Assembly (NCBI GenBank): GCA_964645285.1 | Contig: CAZYDR010000010.1 | Coordinates: forward strand, 1-50,872 | DNA length: 50,872 nucleotides | Direction: 5' to 3' | Origin: JAYZAP01 sp964645285 | Lineage (GTDB): Bacteria > Pseudomonadota > Alphaproteobacteria > JAAXGF01 | In this document: one piece after another, positions 33,274 to 43,188 of the stretch | Layout: every line of letters begins with the position of its first letter | Numbering within the stretch: the first letter of the stretch is position 1 | Program-made: the position numbers and the translations under genes | The notes under the pieces: model-generated | What the model was told of the DNA's origin: nothing | Database searches by the model: none | The model's input: only the letters and a program-made list of their open reading frames with translations

Positions 33274-34467
33274 ATGTCACACCCCGATCGCCCCACCATC
33301 CATCTCATGCCCGGCCACGCCAAGCGCCTGCGCCAGGGCCACCCCTGGGCCTATTCCAACGAACTACGCATGGACGACGAGGCCAAGGCCGTGGCGCCCG
33401 GCGCCGTGGTCCGGGTGGTCGACGCCGGCCGCGAGGTGCTCGGCTGCGCCACCTTCAACCCGCATTCGCTGATTGCGCTGCGCATGCTGGCCCGTCATGG
33501 CGATTTGGCAATCGATGCCGGCTTCTTCCGCGACCGGCTGAGCGCCGCCCGGGACCTGCGCGACCGCCTGGTCAAGGCGCCCCACTACCGCCTGATCCAC
33601 GCCGAGGCTGATAAGCTGCCGGGCCTGGCCATCGACCGCTTCGGCGACGTTTTCGTCTGCCTGGTCAACAGCGCCGGCATGGAACGCCTGATCCCCGACC
33701 TGCTGACCGCCCTCGACGACCTCTTCGATCCCCGCGCCGTGGTGCTGCGTGGCGACAGTCCGGTGCGCGAATTAGAAGGCCTGAACAGCCGCATCGAGGT
33801 CATCGCCGGCGCTCTCGAGGGCACGGTGGAGATCGAGGAATACGGCGTCCGCTTCATGGCCGATCCCCTGGCCGGGCAGAAGACCGGCTGGTTCTTCGAC
33901 CAGCGCGACAACCGCCATTTCGTGGCCGGTCTGGCCCATGGCGCCAGCGTGCTCGACGTCTACAGCTACGCCGGCGGCTTCGGCATCGCCGCCGCCATGG
34001 CCGGTGCGACCCGGGTGACCTGTCTCGACCGCTCGAAAATCGCCCTGGCGTCAGCCGCCCAGGCAGCGGAACTGAACGGCGTCGCCGCGCGCTGCGGCTT
34101 CGAGCGCGGCGAGGCCTTCGCCGAGATGGAATACCGGGCCAAGGCCGGCGAGCGTTACGACGTGGTCGTCACCGACCCGCCGTCCTTCGTAAAAAACCGC
34201 AAGGGTCTCAAGGCCGGCCTGCGGGGCTATCGCAAGATGACCCGCCTGGCCGCCGCCCTGGTCGCCCCTGGCGGCTTCCTGTTCGCGGCGTCGTGCTCGC
34301 ACAACGCCGAGGCCCCGGCCTTCGCCGAGACCGTCGGACGCGGCATTGCCGACGCCGGCCGATCGGGCCGAATCTTACGCGCCGCCGGCGCCGCCCCGGA
34401 TCACCCCAATCACCCGGCCCTGCCCGAGAGCGACTATCTTAAATCATTGACCTTGCAGTTGGATTGA
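33274..34467 (+). CDS. Class I rRNA methyltransferase, RlmI/RlmK-type with PUA domain
   Basis: SAM-dependent 23S rRNA 5-methylcytosine methyltransferase-like protein of 397 aa. The N-terminal PUA domain opens PGHAKRLRQGHPWAYSNE; a middle RlmI-type segment follows (AEADKLPGLAIDRFGD). The C-terminal Rossmann methyltransferase has motif I VLDVYSYAGGFGIAAAMAG and the catalytic motif DPPSFVKN, then ASCSHNAE. The start MSHPDRPTIHL at 33274 is preferred to 33238. It stands alone on the plus strand, converging on the second kinase gene, and its divergent partner is the Crp/Fnr regulator. Confidence 0.92.
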   Translation: MSHPDRPTIHLMPGHAKRLRQGHPWAYSNELRMDDEAKAVAPGAVVRVVDAGREVLGCATFNPHSLIALRMLARHGDLAIDAGFFRDRLSAARDLRDRLVKAPHYRLIHAEADKLPGLAIDRFGDVFVCLVNSAGMERLIPDLLTALDDLFDPRAVVLRGDSPVRELEGLNSRIEVIAGALEGTVEIEEYGVRFMADPLAGQKTGWFFDQRDNRHFVAGLAHGASVLDVYSYAGGFGIAAAMAGATRVTCLDRSKIALASAAQAAELNGVAARCGFERGEAFAEMEYRAKAGERYDVVVTDPPSFVKNRKGLKAGLRGYRKMTRLAAALVAPGGFLFAASCSHNAEAPAFAETVGRGIADAGRSGRILRAAGAAPDHPNHPALPESDYLKSLTLQLD

Positions 34468-34482
34468 CGAAGTCCCGCACCT

Positions 34483-35888
34483 CTACCCTTCGTCCGGCAG
34501 TTCCAGCCGGATCACCGTGCCGGTCTCGTCGCTTCGGGCGATGCTGATTTCGCCGCCGTGGGCGTGCATGATTTCGCGAGCGATGGGCAGGCCGAGGCCA
34601 CTGCCGCCGGAGCGGGTTGAGCCGGCGAAGGGCTCGAACAGATGATCCTTGGCGCGGGGTGACAGGCCGGGGCCATTGTCGGTGACTTCGATAACCGCCC
34701 GGCCGTCGCGGCGCGCGGCGCTGATGGGCACCTCGGCAGACTTTTCGAACGTCTCCATGACCGCGAAGGCATTGTGGCCGAGATTGAGGAAGACCCGGAA
34801 CAGTTGGTCGTAGTCGCCGGTCACGGCGAAGTCGTCGGCGATGTCATTTTGCCGCGACGCCGACCCGTCGGCCGACAACAGCAACGTCTTGCCGACATCG
34901 TCAACCAGGGCCGGCAGGTCAACCCGGTCGCGCTTCAGTGCGAGCTCGCGGGCGCGGGCGAAGCGCAGGGTCTCGACGCACAGAGTCACGGCGCGATCGA
35001 TGGCCACCACCAGGGACGGCGCCTGGCGGCGCACCTCGGGGTCGTCGCTGTCGGCCAGGCGCTCGGAGACCAGGGCGGCGGTCGACAGCATGTTGCGCAA
35101 ATCATGGCCGATCTTGCTGACCGCGGAGCCCAGAGCGACCAAGTGGGCGCGTTGGCGCAGGGCCGCGCGCAGGCCGCGCTGCATTTCCGTGAGCTCGCGC
35201 TGGGCAACGCCGATTTCGTCGGCGCGGTTGGTCGGACCGAGGTCCTTGGAGGCGTCCTCCGGGTCGTCGCGGAAAGCGACCAGCTGGGCGGTGATGCGGC
35301 GCATGGGCCGGACCATGAGCAAATGCAGGCTGAGATACACCAGGGTGGCGGTTATCAACGACAACACGATGGAGAGCAGCAGAATGCGCCCCGGATAGTC
35401 GTACATCTCGTAACGCAACGGATCTTCGTCAAAGGTCACCTCGACCAAAATGCGCGGATCGATGCGGGCCGGGCCGATCACCCGCAGGACCCGGTTGCGC
35501 GGCTGGATCAGGGTGACGAAGGCATCGCGAATGAGCCGGAAGGCGGTTTCCTCGCGCAGATCGAATGTGGTGTCGATGGCCGGCGCCGTCCCCAGCATCT
35601 GATAGGACGCGGCCGGCATGCGCGGCGCCACCGAATGGACCCGGGAATGAATCAGCAGGTCAGCCTCAAGCTCCGGCGTGACCATACGTCAGGCGCAGCG
35701 CGCAACGCCAGAGCCGCCTGGTGGGCCGCCGCCAGGCGCTCCTCAAGATAGACCAGGCGGTAGCGCGATATGGACGGCACGTAAATCAGCACTTCGCCGA
35801 CCATCACGAAGGTCATGGTCAGCACCAGCAAACGGGCCGACAGGCTGCGCGTCAGTTTGGGTAGAGGTATGCGATTGGGCTCGGCCAT
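34483..35888 (-). pseudogene. Sensor histidine kinase with a single frameshift
   Basis: The N-terminal piece (35888 onward) has a cytoplasmic start, a membrane helix (LLVLTMTFVMVGEVLIYV) and a coiled segment to ALRAAPD. The frame then breaks near 35687, and the rest reads MVTPELEADLLIHSR onward. Restoring one missing G (GACGT to GACGGT) joins them as APDGMVTPELE, about 468 aa. The downstream part has a sensor domain, a second membrane helix (ILLLSIVLSLITATLVYL), HAMP, the H-box KIGHDLRNML, N-box LNLGHNAFAV, DNGPGL and GSGLGL, so all catalytic parts are intact. It follows a disulfide-oxidoreductase gene by 11 bp. A sequencing error is as likely as a true mutation. Confidence 0.85.
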
Positions 35889-35899
35889 GGCGCGGTAAC

Positions 35900-37324
35900 C
35901 TATCCGAAGCGGCCAAGAAAACGTACCAGGCCGCGGGTGCCCTCGCTGGTCAGCTTGGTCATGAAGGCGCTGCCGGCGGCCCGTTTATTGACCTCGACCC
36001 GGGTCGGGTAGGGGGTCATCAACTGGGCCATGGCCTTGATATCCAGCTTCTCACGAATCGCCAGCTCCCAGCTTTGCAGCAACTCGCCGGCCCCGGCGCC
36101 GACGATACCGGCGCCGAGAATACGCCCGCCCGGCGTGGTCACCACCTTGACGAAACCGGCGGTCTCATCCTCAGCCCGAGCCCGATCATTCTCGGCGAAC
36201 GGCCAGCGCAGCACCTGGATCTTGTGGCCGGCCTCCCTGGCGCGGGCTTCGGTCAGGCCGACCTGAGCCAGTTCCGGATCACTGTAGGTGACCCAGGGCA
36301 GCGCCGCGTAATCCACCTTGGCGGGCAACCGGAACAACGCGTTACGAATGACGATACCGGCGTGATATCCGGCGACGTGAGTCAACATGGGCGCGCCGGC
36401 GGCCACGTCACCGATGGCGAATATTTTGCGGTTGCTGGTGCGCAAGCGGCCATCGACCACAATACCTTTGGGGCTGTAGTCGATGCCGGCGGCGTCAAGG
36501 CCGAGATCATCCACATTCGGCGCCCGGCCGGCGGCGACCAGCAGGTGCGAGCCCTCAATGCTGCACTCGACGCCGTCGTCGCTCAACATCACGGCAACGC
36601 CATTATCACGGGCCGCGACCCGCGCCACCGCGACGCCCTCATGGATATGAACGCCCTCGGCGCGCAGGCGAGTGCGCACCACATCGACCAGTTCCGGGTC
36701 GTCGTTACTCAATAGGGAAAACATCTCGATCACCGTGACCTGGGCGCCGAGCCGGCGATGGGCCTGGGCCAGTTCAACACCGATGGGGCCACCGCCAATA
36801 ACGATCAGGTGGTCCGGCGCCTCAGTGCGGTCGAAAATGGTCTCGTTGGTCAGATAAGGCACAGTCTCGATGCCGGGGATCGACGGCACCACGGCGCGGC
36901 TGCCGGTGGCGACCACGAAACGCCGGGCACGGATTACAACGCCGCCGGCCTCGACCCGGTCGGGCGCCGTGAAGCGGGCGGCAGCCTGGATCACATGAAC
37001 CCCAAGCCCCTCATAGCGCTCAACCGAGTCGTGGGGTGCCATGCCGGCAATGACGCCCTGGACATGATCGTGGACCGCCGCGAAATCGATGACCGGCTCG
37101 CCCCCGGTGACACCGAAACGGCTGCTGTCTCGGATGCCCTGGGCGGTGTGGGCCGCGGCCACCAACGACTTGGACGGTACGCAACCGTAATTGAGGCAAT
37201 CGCCGCCCATGAGACCGCGCTCGATCAAGGCTACCCGGGCGCCCATCTGGCTGGCCCCGGCAGCCACCGACAGGCCGCCCGAGCCGGCGCCGATAACACA
37301 GATATCAACCTTGATTTCAGTCAT
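35900..37324 (-). CDS. Pyridine nucleotide-disulfide oxidoreductase (mercuric reductase/dihydrolipoamide dehydrogenase type)
   Basis: FAD enzyme of 474 aa with the redox-active disulfide in GGDCLNYGCVPSKSL. The FAD motif is VIGAGSGGLSVAAG, and the NAD(P)H motif is VIGGGPIGVELAQAHRRLG. The C-terminal dimerisation domain starts about residue 340 (PWVTYSDPELAQVGLTE), but the usual His-Glu pair of lipoamide dehydrogenase is replaced by LMTPYPTRVEVNK, where a Tyr-Pro-Thr is typical of MerA-like FAD proteins paired with TVP38 membrane proteins. The start MTEIKVDICVIG overlaps the stop of the upstream TVP38 gene by 8 bp. This pairing is common in bacteria, but its function is uncertain; no mercury-resistance genes adjoin. 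Confidence 0.9.
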   Translation of the reverse strand: MTEIKVDICVIGAGSGGLSVAAGASQMGARVALIERGLMGGDCLNYGCVPSKSLVAAAHTAQGIRDSSRFGVTGGEPVIDFAAVHDHVQGVIAGMAPHDSVERYEGLGVHVIQAAARFTAPDRVEAGGVVIRARRFVVATGSRAVVPSIPGIETVPYLTNETIFDRTEAPDHLIVIGGGPIGVELAQAHRRLGAQVTVIEMFSLLSNDDPELVDVVRTRLRAEGVHIHEGVAVARVAARDNGVAVMLSDDGVECSIEGSHLLVAAGRAPNVDDLGLDAAGIDYSPKGIVVDGRLRTSNRKIFAIGDVAAGAPMLTHVAGYHAGIVIRNALFRLPAKVDYAALPWVTYSDPELAQVGLTEARAREAGHKIQVLRWPFAENDRARAEDETAGFVKVVTTPGGRILGAGIVGAGAGELLQSWELAIREKLDIKAMAQLMTPYPTRVEVNKRAAGSAFMTKLTSEGTRGLVRFLGRFG

Positions 37325-38075
37325 CGTCTGATTTCGGCGCCTTGCGCGTCTGCCAAAGCTTATAGGCCACCGGCACCAGGGCCAGCACCGCGAGGCCACC
37401 CAGGGCGGCGATAATTTCCGGCGACATGATCATGGCCATATCGAACTCGGTGCCGGCGTCGAGGGCCATTCCCAGGCCGCCGCCCGCCAGGGCAAAGACA
37501 CAGGTGCCGGGAATGATCCCGAAGAACGTAGCGATCACATAGGTGTGCAACCGCACCCCAAGGAACGCCGGCACCAGATTAACCGCAAAAAAAGGAAACA
37601 GCAGTACCAGGCGCAACACCAGGAGATAGCTCATGGCGTTGTCCTGGAAACCGTTCTCCATCTTGGCCATCCACGGCCCGGCCCGGGACCGCAGCCGATC
37701 GCCAACGGCGGTGCGGGCGACGAGGAACAGGGCGGTGGCGCCAACGGTGGCGGCGAATACCACATAGATAGTGGCTCGTAGTGGGCCGAACAGAAAGCCG
37801 CCAATCAGGGTCATCATGGCGCCGCCGGGGATCGAAAAAGCAATGGCCAGGGCGTAAATCACCATGAAAGCCGCATCGGCGATCACCACGTAGTTCGCGA
37901 CCAGGGCCAGCAAGGTTTCCCGGTGGGAACGGAGCGCCGCCAGAATGGTCTGATTGTCGGGCCCGAAGACAGCCAACAACACGACCGCCACCAGCAGCGC
38001 GGCAATCGGCCACAGGCGCTTGAGCGTGGACTTGCGGCCAGCAGCCTCACCCTCGACAGGGGCACTATGATTCAC
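37317..38075 (-). CDS. TVP38/TMEM64-family membrane protein
   Basis: Inner-membrane protein of 252 aa of the VTT (DedA-related) superfamily. Hydrophobic segments include LWPIAALLVAVVLLAVFG and AFMVIYALAIAFSIPGG. The diagnostic glycine-rich reentrant region reads PGGAMMTLIGGFLFGPLRA, and FPFFAVNLVPAFLGVRLHTY is the second conserved block. VTT proteins are implicated in lipid scrambling and membrane homeostasis. The gene overlaps the disulfide oxidoreductase by 8 bp and probably heads a three-gene operon that ends with the sensor kinase. Confidence 0.92.
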   Translation of the reverse strand: MNHSAPVEGEAAGRKSTLKRLWPIAALLVAVVLLAVFGPDNQTILAALRSHRETLLALVANYVVIADAAFMVIYALAIAFSIPGGAMMTLIGGFLFGPLRATIYVVFAATVGATALFLVARTAVGDRLRSRAGPWMAKMENGFQDNAMSYLLVLRLVLLFPFFAVNLVPAFLGVRLHTYVIATFFGIIPGTCVFALAGGGLGMALDAGTEFDMAMIMSPEIIAALGGLAVLALVPVAYKLWQTRKAPKSDDD

Positions 38076-38169
38076 GGTATCCCACCATGGTTATCACTCT
38101 TACCATAACCATGACATATCCTCACCGGCTCCCGGGCAACAGGGGCGCTAACCAAATTGTGAAGAGACG

Positions 38170-38565
38170 TTACGGGCGCCAGGCGATGAAATCGATCTCG
38201 ACCCGGGCGGCCGAGGCCAAGCCGGTGACGCCCACGGTGGTGCGCGCCGGGCGGCCATCAGCGGGGAAATAGGACGCATAGACCGCATCCATACGCCGAT
38301 AGTCCTCGTCGAAATGAGTCAGGAAAACCCGCGCCGAAACCACGTTCTCAAGGCCCAGGCCGACACCGTTGAGGATGGTGGTCAGGTTCTTCATAACCTT
38401 GTGGGTCTGGTCCTCGATACCCTCGGGCAGGCCTTCGGGCTCAAAATCCAGATCGCTGGGAATCTGCCCGGCGAGGAACACCCAGCCATCGGCCTCGACC
38501 ACGTGACTGTAGGGCGCAACCGGGGTCGGCGCACCGTCGACCATATGAAAAATTGGTAGGCTCAT
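38170..38565 (-). CDS. RidA-family protein (YjgF/YER057c/UK114)
   Basis: Protein of 131 aa. RidA enzymes deaminate reactive enamine/imine intermediates made by PLP enzymes and amine oxidases. Family signatures are FLAGQIPSD near residue 31, and the C-terminal block DGRPARTTVGVTGLASAARVEIDFIA, where the Arg at PAR binds substrate carboxylates and the Glu near the end is catalytic. AGGAG lies nine bases before the ATG, inside the end of the MFS gene, whose stop is 12 bp away. The association with imine-producing oxidases in this window fits its detoxifying role. Confidence 0.92.
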   Translation of the reverse strand: MSLPIFHMVDGAPTPVAPYSHVVEADGWVFLAGQIPSDLDFEPEGLPEGIEDQTHKVMKNLTTILNGVGLGLENVVSARVFLTHFDEDYRRMDAVYASYFPADGRPARTTVGVTGLASAARVEIDFIAWRP

Positions 38566-38577
38566 GGCTTAAAACTC

Positions 38578-39768
38578 CTATCGTTTACCATCGGCGAGTT
38601 TGACCGCGTCCGGATGGGCCCGCAAGCGGGCCATGGCGGCGACACCAAGAAAAGGCCCGAGACAGAGATTCGCGAAGGCTAGCTGCCAATCCACCGCATC
38701 AACCAGCGGCGGAATCAAATGGATGGTGAGGATGGTCAACAGAAACCCCGCACAGGTCTGCATGGTCAACATGGTGCCGATATAATGGGGCTCGGACAAT
38801 TCGGCGATGCTGGCGGAAAACTGTGCCGAGTCGGCGACCACCGCGAAACCCCACACCATGCAGACGGTGGCGAGCAGGATCGGGTTGGCACCAAATAGAA
38901 AACCGGTGATCACGGCGCAGACGCCACTGACCGCCATGGCCGTCATGGTCACGGTGGTGCGCCCATAGCCGCCGGCGAGACAGCCGACCGCGCCGCCGAC
39001 GCCAATAACCAGAAACGCCGTGACCCGCGCCCAGAAGACCGGATCGGCGCCGCCTGCCACTCTGAAACTGGCGTCCAGAAAGACTCCGATCCAGGCCCAC
39101 ATGGCGTAAAGCCCCCACATGTGGCCGAGCTATCCTAAATTGGCCAGCCTGATCGAAGGCGACGCGAAGGCCTTGAACAAGGCACGCGGATCGACCGGCG
39201 GTGACTTCGCCATGAGCGGCCCCAGGCCGACCAGGTTGATCAGCAAGGCGGCGGCCAGGGCAATCACCGATGCCGCTGCGATGGTGAACCGCCAGTCGAT
39301 GCCGCCAAAGGCATTAAGCAGATGGGGTGACGCCGAACCCAGGGTAGGGGCGCCGACCAGGATGGCGACGAGTAATCCGAGATCGCCCTTGGCCCAACTG
39401 CCGGCCATTTTCATGCCCACGGGATAGACCCCGGCCATGCAGGCGCCGGTGACGAAGCGTAAGACGATGACCGTGAACGAGGTCGGCTCGACCATCAGGA
39501 TGACGCCATTGGCCGCCACCGCGGTGATCGCCGAGATCATGAAGAAGCGCCGCGGATCGATCCTGTCCGCCAGGCCCAGGATAGCGCTGACAAAGGCCCC
39601 GGCGACGAACCCGACCTGGACGGCGCTGGTGAACAGGGATGCCCGGGTCGCCGACAGGCCGTACTCGGCCTTGAGTGAGGGAATCACCGCCGAGGCCGAA
39701 AACCACAGCGCCATGACCGCGACTTCGCAAACCGAAAGAAGAATGAGAGAGCCCGGCTTGGAGCGCAT
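38578..39768 (-). pseudogene. MFS transporter interrupted by an in-frame amber codon
   Basis: A major facilitator of about 396 codons with twelve predicted membrane segments, starting MRSKPGSLILLSVCEVAVM. Conserved pieces include the cytoplasmic loop LADRIDPRRFF between segments 2 and 3. After IRLANLG there is a TAG (39130-39132), and the same frame continues LGHMWGLYAMWAWIGVF to the end. The residue there is expected to be Tyr (TAC or TAT to TAG), so one substitution breaks an otherwise intact gene. It is followed by the RidA gene in the same transcript. Substrate unknown. Confidence 0.85.
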
Positions 39769-39950
39769 CGGCGATCACTTTATTGGTGGTGGATGGTGTT
39801 CATCGTACAGCCTGGATGATGCGACTATGGCGTCTCGGATCACTGTTCGGCAACAATCAACTTTGCGTCATCAGCCTCGTGATCGATTGGTTTTTCCCAA
39901 TGATTGTGCCATTTTAGGATCATATACATGGTGGTCGGAGACCCGAACCA

Positions 39951-40490
39951 ATGACACAGAAGAAGTCTTTCAAGGGTGAATTCGAGGTGTTCCAGTCAAC
40001 CTACCGCGCCGATTCGGAGCGGGCAAAGGTGCGCTACCGGTCGATCAGCGCCCTGGTCGAAGGCTTGCGCTGTGAGACCCAGACCCGCGATTTCAAACTG
40101 ACCGTTGACGAGCGGACCCTGCTAGGCGGTACGGATCAGGGCCCCAACCCCATGGAACTGATCCTGACAGCGCTTGGCGCCTGCCAGGAGATCACCTATC
40201 GCCTGTATGCGGACTTGCTCGGCATACCGCTCGACGGCGTGGTGGTGGAAGTCACCGGCGAAGTCGATCTATGCGGCTTCTTCTCCGTCGATGACGAGAC
40301 GCGCCCAGGCTACATGGGCATCGCCGCCGAAGTCATCATCGATAGCCCGGCCAGTGACGATGACATTGAACGGCTCAAGGAGGCCGTGGAATCCCATTGC
40401 CCGGTGCTCGATATCATCGGCAATGCCAACCCCGTCACGGTCATCGTGCGAAAGCAGGATATGGCGCCGGCTGCCATGCACGCCCTATAA
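39951..40490 (+). CDS. OsmC-family protein
   Basis: Thiol peroxidase-like protein of 179 aa. The two conserved Cys positions are LTALGACQEIT and ESHCPVLDI, matching the OsmC/Ohr pair; the latter gives the peroxidatic site in the alpha-helical dimer. The PNPMELIL stretch is typical of the family. Proteins of this type reduce organic hydroperoxides in the cytoplasm. GGAG lies eleven bases before the ATG. Its last 6 bp overlap the end of the converging M81 gene. No regulator of the OhrR type is adjacent. Confidence 0.9.
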   Translation: MTQKKSFKGEFEVFQSTYRADSERAKVRYRSISALVEGLRCETQTRDFKLTVDERTLLGGTDQGPNPMELILTALGACQEITYRLYADLLGIPLDGVVVEVTGEVDLCGFFSVDDETRPGYMGIAAEVIIDSPASDDDIERLKEAVESHCPVLDIIGNANPVTVIVRKQDMAPAAMHAL

Positions 40491-41946
40491 GGACGTCCGC
40501 CTGAACGGGAGTTGGGTGAAGTCAAGGCAGGCCGGTCCCGGCGCATCGATATCAACAATTGCCGCGCAGCGCTCCGCGAAGGCGGCGCGGAAATGGTTCT
40601 TGGCCTTGACGCAAAGCAGCCGGGTGACGTCGAGATCGATACCGTGGAGGTCGAAATAGGCCGGGTCGTTGGCCGCCCAGCCATGCTCGGTAACGATGAC
40701 GCGAATGGCGTCCATGGCGAGGACGGCGGTGCGGCCGAGATCGATGGCCATATGGGTCTGCATGGGCCCGCGATTGATGAACTGTCCGTCGGTCAGGCGT
40801 TCGATGCGCGCGCTGACCGACACCGGCGCCCCATAATCGGCGGTCAGCCGGCCACCCGGGGCGCCCTGAAAACACCCTCCCTCACTCAACCGATGGGCTT
40901 CGACGGCAACGGCGAGATCATGAAAAAAAGGCAAATACCGTCGGCACGGTCGGCGCGGCATCGACCACAGCACGAAACATCGCCGGGGTGTCGGCGATGC
41001 CCCCCGAGAACGGATTGTCGGCGCCATCGACAACCGCGACCAGACCGGACGGCGCGGCCAACGCCTGGGCAATGCCCTCGGCCGGTCCCGGCAGGGTCAT
41101 GAAGAAATCGTCGTGCCGTTGATTGATGGCGGCGGCCAGTTCATCGGCGGCGGCCTGAGCCAAGGTCCGGTCGCCATTGGCGCAAACCACGGCCGAGGCG
41201 CCGGCATAGGGCACATCGCCGTAGGTGAAGCCACCGTAAGCCGTGGCATCGAGCAAACCATGGCGGGTTTCAAGATCGCGGGCCACGGCCTCGACCTCGG
41301 CCATGGGGCCGGCAGCCGTGCGCATGTTGATACTGGGCAGAATACGCCCGGTCTTGGCCACCGCGCAGATCGGGCGAATGTCGCCGGCCACCATACGGTC
41401 GAGCAAACCCAGCGCCCGCGCGGCAGTGGCGTCCATGTCCACATGGGGGTGGGTCTTGTAGCCCGCCGACACATCAACCAGTGGGGCGATGGCCGGGTCA
41501 ACGTTGGCGTGAAGATCGAAGGTCACCGCCAGGGGTGTATCGCCGATGGCGGCCCGCACCGCTTCGATCAGCTCCCGGTCGGGGCTGTCCACGCCCTCGG
41601 CCACCAGGGCGCCGTGAAGCGACAAGTAGACCGCATCCCAGGGACCGCCATCTTTCAGGCCGGCGACGATCTCGCCGCGGATTGCCTCGTGGAGACCGAC
41701 AGGCAACGGCCCGGCGGGCGAGGCTCCGGCACAGCGCAGAAAGACGCCCTGCCAGTCGGGATGCTCGTCGAGAAAGGCGACCGCCGCGCCGCCCTCGGTG
41801 ACGTTGCCCCGGTGGAAGGCAACGGCAGCGTCGCCCTGATGCCACTCGACCGCGCGAAAGCTCTCGGCGGTGGTCGGCACCGACGAAAACGAATTGCCCT
41901 CGTGCCACAGCCGGGCGATGGCGAGACGCTTCACGGCTTTGCTCAC
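40485..41946 (-). pseudogene. M81 family metallopeptidase (MlrC-like), frameshifted at a T7 run
   Basis: Full reading is about 486 aa, the usual M81 length. It starts at GTG 41946, overlapping the M24 stop as GTGA. The N-terminal DUF1485 part has metal-binding motifs TFDLHANVDP and KTHPHVDMD. After PTVFAFF the frame closes (TGA) at a run of seven Ts (plus-strand A7, 40923-40929). Removing one T continues as FHDLAVAVEAHRLSEGG and the C-terminal MlrC domain. MlrC cleaves linearised microcystin peptides, but most relatives have unknown amide substrates. Polymerase slippage or sequencing error at the homopolymer could mean a full protein is made. Confidence 0.85.
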
Positions 41947-43188
41947 GCCAACAACACGTCCTCGTAGGGAAAGGTCGAAAGCCGCTGAATACAGTTCTCG
42001 GTAATCAATACCTGTTCTTCAAGCTTGACCCCTTCGAGCCCGCCTTCGACGCCGATGTAACTTTCAACGCAAATTGTCATGCCGGGCTCGAAGACGCCGT
42101 CGTAAGCGCTCTCGTCCCAGTCCCGCATATAGACCACCGCCGGCCACTCGTCGCACATGCCGACCCCATGGACCGCCACCGAGTAGGACCCGGCGACAGA
42201 CTCGTTGGGCATGCGCGACGCCGCCTCGCTGTACTCGCGGAAGGTCAGGCCGGGCTTGAGCCTGGCGATGCCGGTCTCGATCTGCTCATGGGCAATGGTA
42301 TAGAGCCGGCGTTGCTCGTCCGACGGTCGGCCGGGCCACAGAAGTAGGTGCGAGAAATATCGGCGCAGTAGCCGAACGGACCGATCAGGTCGGAATCGAA
42401 GGCGACCAGCTCGCCGGCCCGGATGACCTTGTCGCTGCACTCGTGGAATCACGGATTGGTGCGCCCGCCGAGGCCAGCAGCCGGGTCTCGATCCACTCGC
42501 CGCCCATGGCGATGTTGGTCTCGTGGAGAATCGCCCACAGCTCATTCTCGGTCATGCCCGGCGCCAGCGCCTCGTACATGCGGGCCATGCCGGTCTCGCA
42601 GGCGGTGATGGCGACGTTCATACAGGCGATCTCGTCAGCCGACTTGATGACCCGAGCCTGCTCCAGAACCTCCTGGCCGTCATGGAGTTCGATACCCAGC
42701 GCTTCGAGCGCCCGAGTGCCCTGAAAATTACCGTGGTCGAGGGCCAGACGCTTGTTGCCGCCACAGTGCTCGGTCACCAGGGCGGCGATCTCATCGGCCC
42801 AGGCGATAGCTTGGGCGGCGATATTCTCGCCGACGCCGAAGTAGTACCACGGCTTGGCCGGGCGCACCTCGGCGATGGTCACGAGACCCTTGGCAAGAAA
42901 CTCGCAGCGCGGGAACTCGAACAACACCGTCTGGCCCTCGACCGGCACGAAGGCGCAACGCGCCGCGTTGTACAGCACCCACACGGTCATGTTGCGGCTG
43001 CCCGTGGCGTAGCGAATGTTGATCGGATCGAACAGCACCACGGCGCCCAGATCGCGCCGACGCAACTGCGCCTGCACCCGGCCCAGGCGATAACCACGCA
43101 AGCGTTTCATATCGACCCGGTCTTCCGTATCGGTCAGACCGGCGCCCATGGTGTTTCGCGCCATGTAGAGGGGATCGTTTGATGTCAT
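41943..43188 (-). pseudogene. M24 family (creatinase/Xaa-Pro aminopeptidase-like) hydrolase with three lesions
   Basis: Creatinase-fold protein of about 415 codons starting MTSNDPLYMARN; its ATG overlaps the EtfB stop (ATGA). The N-terminal domain is intact to WIETRLLAS. Then one G is missing near 42468, a TGA (42449-42451) stands where WFHECSDK expects Trp, and another G is missing near 42330. Repaired, the catalytic domain has FDSDLIGPFGYCADISRT, HGVGMCDEWP, ESYIGVEGG and KLEEQVLI, giving the Asp/Asp/His/Glu/Glu metal set of M24 peptidases (true creatinase lacks some of these). It sits in an operon for N-methyl amine oxidation, so it may release the methylated amino acid. Confidence 0.8.
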
